Shown here: one piece after another, positions 54,266-62,599 of the stretch | Numbering within the stretch: position 1 is the stretch's first letter | Layout of the letters: each line of letters opens with the position of its first letter | From: Arthrobacter pascens | GTDB taxonomy: Bacteria > Actinomycetota > Actinomycetes > Actinomycetales > Micrococcaceae | Direction of reading: 5' to 3' | DNA: 64,000 nt | Assembly (NCBI RefSeq): GCF_030816475.1 | Contig: NZ_JAUSXF010000001.1 | Location: forward strand, 1,426,001 to 1,490,000 | The notes under the pieces: generated by a model | The model's input: only the letters and a program-made list of their open reading frames with translations | Databases searched by the model: none | What the model was told of the DNA's origin: nothing | Translations under genes and position numbers: made by a program

Positions 54266-56040
54266 CCCGGAACCAGGTAGGGCGGCACCTGGAGGGCAGG
54301 CGCCTCGTCGTCGTCGGCAGCGGCATCGCAGGGCTGTATGCCGCGCTCCTGGCATCCGACGCTGGCGTTGATGCGGTGCTGCTGACCAAGGGTGCCCTGT
54401 CCGAGAGCAACACCTTCTACGCCCAGGGCGGCATTTCCGCGGTCCTGGACCATCCGGCACCCGGAGACACCGTGGCGGCCCACATCGCCGACACCCTCAA
54501 GGCAGGGGCCGGCCACTGCAATGAGGAAGCCGTACGTGTTCTCTGCACGGAAGCGCGCCACGACATCGCCGGGCTCCGGCGCTACGGCGTTCATTTCGAT
54601 ATAGACCACGACGGCGTCCCCTCCCTGGGACTCGAGGCAGCCCATTCGGCCCCGCGCATCCTGCACGCCGGCGGCGACGCCACCGGTGCCGGAGTGGCAA
54701 ATGCGCTGATCCGCGCCGTACTGGCAAAGCAGGCGGATGGAAGCATCCGGCTGATCGGGGATGCCCGGGCCACAGCCCTGGTCCTGTCCGGGGGAAGCGT
54801 GACAGGTGTCGAGTTCCTGCGTGGCGGCCGGAGCGACAGCGTGGCCGGCGACGCCGTGCTGCTGGCCACCGGCGGTGCCGGGCAGCTCTTTGCCCAGACC
54901 ACCAACCCCGCCGTGGCTACGGCAGACGGGCTCGCCCTCGCCTGGCGTGCCGGGGCAGCCGTGGCCGACCTGGAATTCTTCCAGTTCCATCCCACCTGCC
55001 TCGTCCCCCTCGGAGGGCCGGCAGGCCAGGCGGCGGAACGCGATCCGCTCCTCATCTCCGAGGCAGTGCGCGGTGAAGGTGCTGTGCTGCTCGATGCCCG
55101 CGGCCGGCGCTTCATGCCCGAATACCATCCGGACGCCGAGCTCGCCCCCCGCGACGTGGTATCGCGCAGCATCGCCCTCCACCTCGCCAAACTGGCAGAC
55201 CCCAACGGCCACGTGTACCTCGATGCACGGTTGGTCGAGGCCGCGAAAGGCCCGGGATTCCTCGAAACGCGCTTCCCCACACTTAGCCGGCGCACCCGCC
55301 AAGCAGGGTACGACTGGACCCGCGACCTGGTGCCCGTTGCTCCTGCCGCCCACTACTGGATGGGCGGCGTTGTCACCGACCTCCACGCGCGGACCAGCGT
55401 GCCCGGACTCCTCGCTGCCGGCGAAGTTGCCTGCACCGGGGTTCAGGGCGCCAACCGGCTCGCGAGCAATTCGCTCCTCGAAGGTCTCGTCTTCGGCCGG
55501 CGCGCCGTTGAGGGGTTCCTTACTGACGGGTCCCTTTGGGGGTCGCCTGACGGCACTCCTCCGCGTGCTAGCTCGGCCGCTGGCGGCCTCCCTTTGACGC
55601 ACGCTTCCGGAGCACCGTCAGGCGACGATGGCGAGCTCGGCTGGAGTGCCACCACAGACGCGCCGACCGGGGGAGAGACCCGGTTCTCGTTGGCTCCGAA
55701 TTCGCTGGAGCAATTCTCACGGGATGCGCTGCGCAGGTTGATGACTGCTAAGGCCGGGGTTTTGCGGAATGGGGTGCTTTTGCGGGAGGCGGAGGCTGCA
55801 CTGGAGGCGTGGGCCGCCGTCGTCCTTCCTGAAAATGTTCCCGACACGGACAACGCCAGGGCACACGAGGACGTGAACCTGCTGCTGGCCGCGCAGCTGC
55901 TGGTCCGCGCCGCGCTGGAGCGCCGGGAATCCCTGGGCGCCCACTACCGAAGTGACAGCCTTGCCGATGCCGAAGCGGGCCACGACGACCTTGAAGAGAC
56001 CTACCGTATGCGCCCGAAAGCGAGCCTCGTTCATGACTAA
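54262..56040 (+). CDS. nadB: L-aspartate oxidase
   Basis: NadB oxidises L-aspartate to iminoaspartate for NadA, with FAD. The 592-residue product has the dinucleotide motif VVVGSGIAGLYAAL, the SESNTFYAQGGISAV segment, FHPTCLV, the RDVVSRSIA arginine region and GEVACTGVQGANRLASNSLLEG near FAD. It is longer than most homologues because of a low-complexity stretch at about residues 427-455 encoded by a palindromic DNA element. ATG 54262 overlaps the nadA stop; a much longer upstream frame is antisense-like noise over nadA. Confidence 0.96.
   Translation: MTRNQVGRHLEGRRLVVVGSGIAGLYAALLASDAGVDAVLLTKGALSESNTFYAQGGISAVLDHPAPGDTVAAHIADTLKAGAGHCNEEAVRVLCTEARHDIAGLRRYGVHFDIDHDGVPSLGLEAAHSAPRILHAGGDATGAGVANALIRAVLAKQADGSIRLIGDARATALVLSGGSVTGVEFLRGGRSDSVAGDAVLLATGGAGQLFAQTTNPAVATADGLALAWRAGAAVADLEFFQFHPTCLVPLGGPAGQAAERDPLLISEAVRGEGAVLLDARGRRFMPEYHPDAELAPRDVVSRSIALHLAKLADPNGHVYLDARLVEAAKGPGFLETRFPTLSRRTRQAGYDWTRDLVPVAPAAHYWMGGVVTDLHARTSVPGLLAAGEVACTGVQGANRLASNSLLEGLVFGRRAVEGFLTDGSLWGSPDGTPPRASSAAGGLPLTHASGAPSGDDGELGWSATTDAPTGGETRFSLAPNSLEQFSRDALRRLMTAKAGVLRNGVLLREAEAALEAWAAVVLPENVPDTDNARAHEDVNLLLAAQLLVRAALERRESLGAHYRSDSLADAEAGHDDLEETYRMRPKASLVHD
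55542..55626. repeat. Palindromic insert within nadB
   Basis: GTCGCCTGACGG (55542-55553) and CCGTCAGGCGAC (55615-55626) are perfect 12-bp inverted repeats around 61 bases, which hold further inner repeats (GCGTGC/GCACGC). It is 85 bp with its arms, in frame, and encodes Gly/Pro/Ser/Ala-rich residues. This looks like a small palindromic element inserted in a surface loop. Confidence 0.6.
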
Positions 56041-56929
56041 AGCCACTGAAGCCACCAGGATTGGGCTGTCCCTCCCGTCGGCGCCCGTCCGGGAGATCCT
56101 GGAACGGGCATACGCCGAGGACGCCCCCGCCGGCGACATCACGTCCCAGCTGCTGATTCCGGCCGAAGCCCGGGCCACGGCTGTGCTGAACGCCCGCGTT
56201 CCCGGTGTCTTCAGCGGCGCAACCGTCTTCCGCGACGCCATGCTGCTCATCGATCCGGACACGGAAGTGGAACTGCTGCTGGCAGACGGTGAGGCGTTCG
56301 ACGCCGGCACCCGCCTTGCGCGGGTAACGGGCAGAGCGCGCTCGGTGCTGCTGGCGGAACGCGTCGCACTGAACCTGGTGCAGCGGATGTCTGCGATCGC
56401 CACGAAAACCGCGGAATTCGTCAAGCTGACCGAGGGCACTTCCGCGCGGATCACGGACACACGCAAGACGACGCCCGGCCTGCGCGTCCTGGAACGGTTC
56501 GCGGTCCGATGCGGTGGCGGGGCCAACCATCGGTACAGCCTGTCCGACGCCGTCCTGGCCAAAGACAACCACCTCGCCGTCATGACCGGCGGGGATCCCG
56601 CCCGGCTCACGGACCTGCTGGCGGCGGCGAAAGCGCAGCTGGGCCACACCACCCACTTCGAAGTGGAGGTGGACAGCATGGAGCAGATTGAACCGGTGCT
56701 GGCGGCCGGCGTGGACACCATCATGCTGGACAACTTCACGCTCGACGAGCTCAAAGCAGGCGTTGCGCAAGTTGGGGGCCGTGCCCGCGTGGAGGCCAGC
56801 GGCAACGTGAACCTGCAGACCGTGTCCGGGATCGCCGCCACCGGTGTGGACGTCATCTCCGTCGGCGGGCTGACGCACAGCGTGGCCGCTCTTGACCTGG
56901 GCCTTGATGTCGAGCTGACCGTGGATTGA
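56033..56929 (+). CDS. nadC: Nicotinate-nucleotide pyrophosphorylase (carboxylating)
   Basis: NadC turns quinolinate and PRPP into nicotinate mononucleotide, the last step of the local de novo branch. The 298-residue product has LAERVALNLVQRMSAIAT, ITDTRKTTPGLRVLERFAVR, GGANHRYSLSDAVLAKDNH, and the VEASGNVNLQTV loop. ATG 56033 lies inside the nadB end, an eight-base overlap, and removes an upstream extension that overlaps nadB. Spacing to the next gene is seven bases. Confidence 0.97.
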   Translation: MTKATEATRIGLSLPSAPVREILERAYAEDAPAGDITSQLLIPAEARATAVLNARVPGVFSGATVFRDAMLLIDPDTEVELLLADGEAFDAGTRLARVTGRARSVLLAERVALNLVQRMSAIATKTAEFVKLTEGTSARITDTRKTTPGLRVLERFAVRCGGGANHRYSLSDAVLAKDNHLAVMTGGDPARLTDLLAAAKAQLGHTTHFEVEVDSMEQIEPVLAAGVDTIMLDNFTLDELKAGVAQVGGRARVEASGNVNLQTVSGIAATGVDVISVGGLTHSVAALDLGLDVELTVD

Positions 56930-56936
56930 GGACGCC

Positions 56937-58094
56937 GTGATCTTCCTTGACGCAGCAGCCACCACCCCCGTACGGCGCGAGGTGCTGGATGCAATGTGGC
57001 CCTACCTAACCGGCGAGTTCGGCAACCCGTCCAGCCATCATTCGCTTGGCGAAGCCGCCGCGGATGCGCTTGCCCGGGCACGGGCCGCTGTGGCGGGGGT
57101 GCTCGGCTGCAGGCCAGGCGAGGTGACGTTTACGTCGGGTGGCACAGAGGCGGACAACCTGGCTGTCAAAGGAATTGCCCTGGCACGGCAGGCCGCCGAT
57201 CCGACGTTGAACAGGGTGGTGATCAGCTCCGTCGAACATCCTGCCGTGGAGGAATCGGCCCGGTACCTGGAGCGGTTCCACGGTTTCGCCGTTGACGTTA
57301 TTGGAGTCGATGCGACCGGGCTCGTGACACCCGAGGCGCTCGCTGCAGCGCTCCGCCCGGAAACCGCCCTGGTCAGCGTGATGTACGCCAACAACGAAGT
57401 GGGGACTGTCCAGCCGATCGCCCGGCTGGCTTCCCTTGCCCGTTCGCGAGGCATTCCTTTTCACACCGACGCGGTCCAGGCCGCCGGCTGGCTGCCCCTG
57501 GACGTCAAAGCGCTGGGAGTGGACGCCCTGAGCATTTCCGGCCACAAGCTCGGCGCGCCCAAGGGGTGCGGCGTTCTCTACATTCGGGGACGCACCCGGA
57601 TTGAGCCGCTGGTCCACGGCGGCGGCCAGGAGCGGGGACGCCGCTCCGGTACGGAGAACGTGGCTGGCGCTGTTGGCCTCGCCAGCGCCCTCACCCTGGC
57701 CTCGGGCCGGCAGATGCAGGTGGCCGAACACGTGGCCGCCCTGCGTGATGCGTTTATCGACGCGGTGCTCGCCGGCGTTCCGGGTGCTGTCCTGACTGGC
57801 CACCCAAGCGAACGGCTGCCCTCAGTGGCATCATTCTGCTTCCCGGGAACCAGCGGGGAGTCTGTGCTCCTGGAGCTGGAGCGCCAAGGCATTGTCTGCT
57901 CGAGCGGTTCGGCCTGCGCCGCCGGTTCCGATGCGCCGTCGCCCGTCCTCACGGCCCTGGGCATAGCGGCCGAGGTGGCGCAGACAGCCGTGAGGTTCAG
58001 TTTCGACTCCGGCGTCAGCTCCCAGGACCTGGACACCGCGGCCCTGGCCGTCCGGGACGCCGTCGCAAGCGTCAGGACACTGGGGCGCGCCTGA
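56937..58094 (+). CDS. Cysteine desulfurase (NifS/IscS type)
   Basis: A 385-residue PLP enzyme that passes cysteine sulfur to Fe-S assembly. It has FLDAAATTPV, FTSGGTEADNLAV, the PLP lysine in SISGHKLGAPKG and the catalytic cysteine in CSSGSACAAGSD. Its place at the end of the nad operon strongly suggests a role in building the [4Fe-4S] cluster of NadA, as seen with the nifS gene beside nadABC in Bacillus. The GTG start is weakly supported by GGACGCC. A local scaffold protein is not encoded. Confidence 0.95.
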   Translation: MIFLDAAATTPVRREVLDAMWPYLTGEFGNPSSHHSLGEAAADALARARAAVAGVLGCRPGEVTFTSGGTEADNLAVKGIALARQAADPTLNRVVISSVEHPAVEESARYLERFHGFAVDVIGVDATGLVTPEALAAALRPETALVSVMYANNEVGTVQPIARLASLARSRGIPFHTDAVQAAGWLPLDVKALGVDALSISGHKLGAPKGCGVLYIRGRTRIEPLVHGGGQERGRRSGTENVAGAVGLASALTLASGRQMQVAEHVAALRDAFIDAVLAGVPGAVLTGHPSERLPSVASFCFPGTSGESVLLELERQGIVCSSGSACAAGSDAPSPVLTALGIAAEVAQTAVRFSFDSGVSSQDLDTAALAVRDAVASVRTLGRA

Positions 58095-58129
58095 CAGCAC
58101 GCGGCATTGTTTGAGCGGCGGGCATCGGT

Positions 58130-58654
58130 TCAGCGGTGGCGGGCGCGGCGGAAAATCCAATGCCGCAACATGCTGAAGCGCACAACAGTGGCCAGGAATC
58201 CGGACAGCGTGGTGGTCAGGAGTTCATCGGAAACGGTGGCCTCAGGACGCAGCCAGTGCAGGACGCCCAGGCTGCCGCCGGTGAGGACCAGGGCGACGCC
58301 GATGACCAGGAGCCCGTTCAGGTGGTCGCTGGCCCTCCGGCCCTGCCCGGAAATCTTGAAGGTGAACCTGCGGTTCAGGGCGGTATTCATCAGGGACGTG
58401 AGGACGAGGGCGGAAGCGTTCGCGAGTTGGGGTCCCAGCCACGGACGCAGCAAGGCGTACAGCGCAAGGGATGTGGCCGTACAGACAATGCCCACTCCGG
58501 TAAAGCGGACGAGTTGGCGGACCACCGGAAAGCGGAGGATTCCCCGGTAACGCCTCGTCGTCGGTGCCCTGCGCCCGGCCTCGCCGGGCAGGGGCTGCGG
58601 GAGCCGCCGGGCCTGTTCGGTCAGCTGGCTGGCGGGCGCGGCGGGGGATTCCAT
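58130..58654 (-). CDS. GtrA family membrane protein
   Basis: A 174-residue protein with a basic soluble N-terminus (about 45 residues) and four membrane helices. The first helix FTGVGIVCTATSLALYALL and NTALNRRFTFKI match the GtrA domain, which acts in moving lipid-linked sugars for surface polysaccharides. The C-terminus ends RHWIFRRARHR. No glycosyltransferase is adjacent. It converges with the cysteine desulfurase gene. ATG 58654 is chosen as the first ATG in frame before the domain. Confidence 0.9.
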   Translation of the reverse strand: MESPAAPASQLTEQARRLPQPLPGEAGRRAPTTRRYRGILRFPVVRQLVRFTGVGIVCTATSLALYALLRPWLGPQLANASALVLTSLMNTALNRRFTFKISGQGRRASDHLNGLLVIGVALVLTGGSLGVLHWLRPEATVSDELLTTTLSGFLATVVRFSMLRHWIFRRARHR

Positions 58655-58688
58655 GGGGTCAAGCCTGACACATCGGGCCGTGAACCCT

Positions 58689-59513
58689 TCAGACTGCAGC
58701 CTCCACAGGGTTGGAAAGCTCACCGATTCCCTGCACGCAGCAGGTCACCGTGTCACCGGGAACGATAGGAGCGGATTCGGCGGGGAACCCTGTCAGGACC
58801 AGGTCGCCGGGGTGCAGGGTCATGAAGGATGTCAGGTAGACCAGGATCTCGTCCACCTTCCAGCCGAGGTCAGCGGTGCTTGCCGCATTCAGCCCGTTGC
58901 CGTTGTGGACAATGCTGATCGCAAGGTCCGCCTCGTCAAGGCTGGTGACGATCCATGGTCCGGCCGGCGTGAAAGTGTCCTGGCTTTTGGCGCTGATCCA
59001 CAGTTCGTCCGCCTTCTGCAGGTCACGAGATGTCACGTCGTTGCTGATGGTGAACCCCAGGATGGCACTGCGGGCATTCGCAAGGGTCAGCCCCTTGGCC
59101 CTGACGCCGACCACGATGGCCAGCTCCGCTTCGGGATCCACATGGCCTGCCCCCGACGGAAGCTCAATGGCATCCCCGGGTCCGATCACGCTGGTGGCCG
59201 CCTTATGGAAGGCCTGCGGCCGGAGGTCTCGGCCTGCCTGTCCGGTATTGTGCGCCATCCCCAGCACGTTGGCGGGAACGCTGGGGGCAAGAAAGGCGAA
59301 CGACTCCTGCAGGACCGAATCTCCCGATTCCCACCCGGGGCGCGGCGCGCTTCCGGCGTTCGAAGGGGAGCCGGGGAACGGCGTGTCCACCACTGTCCAG
59401 ACAGTGCCGGGCCCGCTGGTGAAGTCCGCTGCATCATTGGCGACAAAGAACTGCTCTCCCGGCGGTGCCGGCGGCAGCGGACGGACCCGGGCGACGCGGA
59501 GCGGGCCGGACAT
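58689..59513 (-). CDS. Fumarylacetoacetate hydrolase family protein
   Basis: A 274-residue enzyme of the FAH superfamily, which cleaves C-C bonds or decarboxylates/hydrates in aromatic catabolism. The metal ligands are seen in DPEAELAIVVG and the FTISNDVTSRDLQ segment, with the C-terminal LHPGDLVLTGFP and PGDTVTCCVQGIGEL. Its ATG overlaps the DUF1684 stop by one base (TGATG), so the two are coupled. The specific substrate is not deducible. It is not close to the monooxygenase module. Confidence 0.92.
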   Translation of the reverse strand: MSGPLRVARVRPLPPAPPGEQFFVANDAADFTSGPGTVWTVVDTPFPGSPSNAGSAPRPGWESGDSVLQESFAFLAPSVPANVLGMAHNTGQAGRDLRPQAFHKAATSVIGPGDAIELPSGAGHVDPEAELAIVVGVRAKGLTLANARSAILGFTISNDVTSRDLQKADELWISAKSQDTFTPAGPWIVTSLDEADLAISIVHNGNGLNAASTADLGWKVDEILVYLTSFMTLHPGDLVLTGFPAESAPIVPGDTVTCCVQGIGELSNPVEAAV

Positions 59514-60175
59514 CAGTAGCGTTCGCCCACCGGGATGTCCACGGCGAGCCGGTTGGACGGTCCGGCGAGCGGGCAGCTCCAGGCCTCGTTGTAGGCGCAG
59601 GACGGGTTGTAGGCAAAGTTGAAATCGAGGACGAATTCCGCGCCCGGGCCTGAACCGCGGACGCCGTGGAAGGCGCCCTTGATGGTGTCCAGCAAGTACC
59701 GGCCGGCGCCGTAGCTGCCGCCGGGCTGGCCTGCGGTGGCATCCCGGAACGGAACGAAAATCCCGCCGCCGTAACCGTGCAGCCTCCACACCGCCAACTG
59801 GCCCATCTCGGGGAGGTCGAAGGTGCCGAGGCGGACGAAACGGACTACGCCGTCGGTGGCTGTTTCCACGTTCAGCTCCCGGCCGGCGCCCTCCTTGGTC
59901 AGGGGCACATGGAAACGGTAGATGGGATCATAGTCCGCGGTCTTCAGCCCTGAGAAGCGGGCTTTATCCTGCTGCGTCAGCGCGGACGCCGGGTGGGTAG
60001 CGAACATCCGGTCGCGTTCCTGCCGCCAATAAGTATGTGCTTCTGCCGGACTTTCCACGGCAATCCTGCGCACGGTGTCATACATGGCAAAGGTCCGCAG
60101 CCGCCAGTCTGCAATGTCGAGGGCGGAGATGTCCGCGAGGCTGTCTTCGGCCGTACTGTACTGCTCATCCGCCAT
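59513..60175 (-). CDS. DUF1684 family protein
   Basis: A 220-residue protein. The conserved features are WRQERDRMFATHPASALTQQ, the strand-rich middle, and GGGIFVPFRDATAG, followed by DFNFAYNPSCAYNEAWSCPLA with two cysteines near the end. This is the classic DUF1684 pattern; members have no known activity. The TAGGCT box lies seven bases before ATG 60175. It forms an operon with the FAH-family gene, which hints at a shared catabolic role. Confidence 0.92.
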   Translation of the reverse strand: MADEQYSTAEDSLADISALDIADWRLRTFAMYDTVRRIAVESPAEAHTYWRQERDRMFATHPASALTQQDKARFSGLKTADYDPIYRFHVPLTKEGAGRELNVETATDGVVRFVRLGTFDLPEMGQLAVWRLHGYGGGIFVPFRDATAGQPGGSYGAGRYLLDTIKGAFHGVRGSGPGAEFVLDFNFAYNPSCAYNEAWSCPLAGPSNRLAVDIPVGERY

Positions 60176-60182
60176 AGTCCCC

Positions 60183-60188
60183 AGCCTA
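60183..60188 (-). promoter_or_regulatory. Candidate leaderless -10 box of the DUF1684 gene
   Basis: TAGGCT on the minus strand lies seven bases before ATG 60175. Confidence 0.55.
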
Positions 60189-60282
60189 GTCCCCTCAACG
60201 CCCGCTCACGGTCCGGCCGCGACACACGCGGGCGCTGCCCCTTAACAGCCGTTTGCTCCATGGATGTACTGCTGTCCACGGT

Positions 60283-60288
60283 TAGGCT
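60283..60288 (+). promoter_or_regulatory. Candidate leaderless -10 box of the lipoprotein gene
   Basis: TAGGCT lies six bases before ATG 60295. Confidence 0.55.
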
Positions 60289-60294
60289 GGCTCC

Positions 60295-61182
60295 ATGACT
60301 GGGAAGCCAAGTGCTGGCAAGGCAACGGTAGGCAAAGCGCCGGCAGGCAAAGTGCTGGCTGGCAAGGCAACATCGTTCGGGCTACGGCTCACTGGTTTGC
60401 TGATGGTGGCCGGGCTGGCTGCCGGGTGCAGCAACCAGGGCAGCGCCGGGCCTTCCTGGACGCCGCAGCCTGACACATCCAGTTCCGCCGACTCAACAGG
60501 CACGCCTGGCTCCGGGGCTTCGAACGCGGCTTCGGGGGCAGCAACAGGGAGCCCGACGACGGGTGGACCCACGACGGCGCCCGGGTCGCCCGAGCCGGGG
60601 GCGACGGCAGCGGTCTGGAAGACCTTCTCGGATCCGGGCAAAACGGTCAGCTTCGAGTTGCCGCAGGAGTGGATCGCCCAATCGGTCACCCCTGAGGAAG
60701 GGACAATGGCCGGGGCGTTGAAGATCGAGGTGAAGAAGCAGGACGGTACGTTTGTCGCGGTCCTGCGGACAGGACTGCCGCCGTCCGCATCCGAATGTGC
60801 CGATGCGGCGCGCCGTCCCTACACGGTTGTCGGCAGCGTGCCCGTGGAACTTCCGGCCCTGGCGGGGGAGGACACCATAGCCCCGCATGTCGTGTTCCGG
60901 GTGATTCAGGGCTACCGGTACTTCGGCTCGTATGGCATCACCAACGTCGTCGGCGGAGCCGGCGGCCAGGCCTGCCAGTTACTCAACATTGTCCGCGGCC
61001 CGGCAGGTAAGGGCGACTATTCCTTCGGTGATGTGGGAGTGCTCAAGGCATACGCCCCGGATGAAAAGGTGGCTCCGGCCAAGGCCTATGACACACTGGA
61101 CCAGGCGGCAAAGTACGTCGCACAGGACAGTGAATTCGCCAATGTCCAGCGAATGCTAATGTCTCTGAAGATCAAGAATTAG
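60295..61182 (+). CDS. Lipoprotein with repeat-containing N-terminus
   Basis: A 295-residue protein. Residues 3-27 are five copies of a GKxxx pentapeptide, then a hydrophobic stretch and lipobox LAAGC with the acylated cysteine about residue 45. After it comes a Ser/Thr/Gly/Pro-rich linker (46-105) and a globular domain of about 190 residues with no motif I recognise. The Lys-rich repeat makes the n-region of the signal peptide unusually long and positive. The ATG is supported by TAGGCT six bases upstream. No partner genes indicate function. Confidence 0.82.
   Translation: MTGKPSAGKATVGKAPAGKVLAGKATSFGLRLTGLLMVAGLAAGCSNQGSAGPSWTPQPDTSSSADSTGTPGSGASNAASGAATGSPTTGGPTTAPGSPEPGATAAVWKTFSDPGKTVSFELPQEWIAQSVTPEEGTMAGALKIEVKKQDGTFVAVLRTGLPPSASECADAARRPYTVVGSVPVELPALAGEDTIAPHVVFRVIQGYRYFGSYGITNVVGGAGGQACQLLNIVRGPAGKGDYSFGDVGVLKAYAPDEKVAPAKAYDTLDQAAKYVAQDSEFANVQRMLMSLKIKN
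60301..60375 (+). repeat. 15-bp tandem repeat in the lipoprotein gene
   Basis: Five units of exactly 15 bases begin GGGAA or GGCAA at 60301, 60316, 60331, 60346 and 60361. They encode GKPSA, GKATV, GKAPA, GKVLA and GKATS. Slippage would keep the frame. Confidence 0.85.
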
Positions 61183-61279
61183 TCCCGCTGCCGGCACCGC
61201 CAACACGCGCTCCATCGTGCCGACGTCGTCATGCCGGCCGGGCGTGGACTGTTCCGCCTCAACTCACCCCCGGAGAGAC

Positions 61280-62086
61280 ATGGAACGCACCGTTGCCGCC
61301 CGCCTGGTTTTCAGGACGGTGGCCGACACCAAGGCAGCCCTGGCTATAGCGGTTGCCAGGAATCCCGGCTACACCTCGTTCGATGAATCGCTGTCCGTCA
61401 CTGTCGGGGGGGAGCCAGTCCGGCTGACGGAACTCCCTGAGCATCACGGCGGACGGCTCCACTATATGGAGTTCGCCGATCCCTCGGAGGTCACCGTTGA
61501 GTATTCCGCGACCGTGACAGGGCAGGCCCTCCCCGAGGAGGCATCACTGGCGGAGCTCATCCGCTACGTCCGGCCCAGCCGCTACGCCGAATCGGACCGG
61601 CTCCTGCCCACCTCCTACGCGGAATTCGGCGGGCTGCATGCTGAGGAGCTGCTCCACGCCGTGCGGAAGTGGGTCCATGGCGAGCTGCGTTACATCAGCG
61701 GTTCGTCGCGGGGAACAGACGGGGCAGTGGAGACACTCCTGAACCGCCGCGGCGTGTGCCGCGATTTTGCGCACCTCGCGATCGCCCTGCTGCGGTCCAA
61801 GGACATCCCGGCCCGCCTTGCCGCAGTCTATGCACCCGGACTGAGCCCCATGGATTTCCACGCGGTGGCCGAGGCGCACGTGAACGGGGCCTGGCACGTC
61901 ATCGACCCCACTGGCATGGCGCCGCGCGAATCAATGTTGAGGATTACGGCCGGCCGGGATTCCTCGGACACTGCCTTCCTGTCAACGGTAGGCGGAAGCC
62001 TCACCCTGAACCGGATGCAGATCACCGCTGTCGTGAACGGCACCCTGCCCACCGAAGACCCGGCCAGGCTGGTTGCGCTGAGCTAG
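61280..62086 (+). CDS. Transglutaminase-like family protein
   Basis: A 268-residue cytoplasmic protein with the transglutaminase/protease fold. The catalytic cysteine lies in GVCRDFAHLAIALLR, the histidine in MDFHAVAEAHV and the aspartate in HVIDPTGMAP. An N-terminal beta-sandwich of about 100 residues precedes it. Members are mostly peptidases or amidases rather than crosslinkers. ATG 61280 follows CGGAGAGAC; the upstream frame extension is not conserved-looking. It is followed by the converging MarR gene. Confidence 0.9.
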   Translation: MERTVAARLVFRTVADTKAALAIAVARNPGYTSFDESLSVTVGGEPVRLTELPEHHGGRLHYMEFADPSEVTVEYSATVTGQALPEEASLAELIRYVRPSRYAESDRLLPTSYAEFGGLHAEELLHAVRKWVHGELRYISGSSRGTDGAVETLLNRRGVCRDFAHLAIALLRSKDIPARLAAVYAPGLSPMDFHAVAEAHVNGAWHVIDPTGMAPRESMLRITAGRDSSDTAFLSTVGGSLTLNRMQITAVVNGTLPTEDPARLVALS

Positions 62087-62110
62087 CCGCTGCCGTTAGC
62101 AGAGTGCTGC

Positions 62111-62599
62111 CTATTTCGCCGCCGGTGGGGCGGCCGCCTGCCGGGAGCCCACGGAATTCCGGAGCTTCTCGGTCAGCCGCTTGAGTTCCCTCTGCTCGGC
62201 GGCAGTCAGTGCGGGTCCCATGAGCCCGGAGATGTCCCGGACATGCTCCCTGCCGATGTCCTTCTGGAGTTCCACGCCTTCCTCCGTCAGTTTCAGCAGC
62301 ACGCCGCGGCCGTCGTCCGGGGCGGGCATCCGCGCGACGAGGCCGCGCTTCTCCAGCCTCTCGACCAGCCTGGAAAGGCTCGACTGGCTCAGCAGGACAT
62401 GGTCGTTCAGCTCGTTCAGCCGCAGCCAGCCGGACGGACAGCGGGAGAGGGTGAACAGGACGTCGTACTCGTTGAGAGCCAGTTTCCGGAAGGCAGGTGC
62501 GGCCTGGAGCTTCCTCATCACTGCCACCTGTGCCCGGAACAGCGACTCCCAGGTCTCTGCGGCAAGCCGCACGGGCGATTCGGATCGGGTGGTGTTCAT
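62111..62599 (-). CDS. MarR-family transcriptional regulator
   Basis: A 162-residue regulator with the winged helix (RLNELNDHVLLSQSSLSRLV), the wing basic residues (KRGLVARMPAPDDGRGVLL) and terminal dimerisation helices. It overlaps the LLM oxidoreductase stop (TGATG), so it is made from the same mRNA. A perfect palindrome in front of the oxidoreductase gene is its likely operator, giving autoregulation. An upstream GTG at 62602 would add one residue. The ligand is unknown; MarR proteins often sense phenols or oxidants. Confidence 0.92.
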   Translation of the reverse strand: MNTTRSESPVRLAAETWESLFRAQVAVMRKLQAAPAFRKLALNEYDVLFTLSRCPSGWLRLNELNDHVLLSQSSLSRLVERLEKRGLVARMPAPDDGRGVLLKLTEEGVELQKDIGREHVRDISGLMGPALTAAEQRELKRLTEKLRNSVGSRQAAAPPAAK

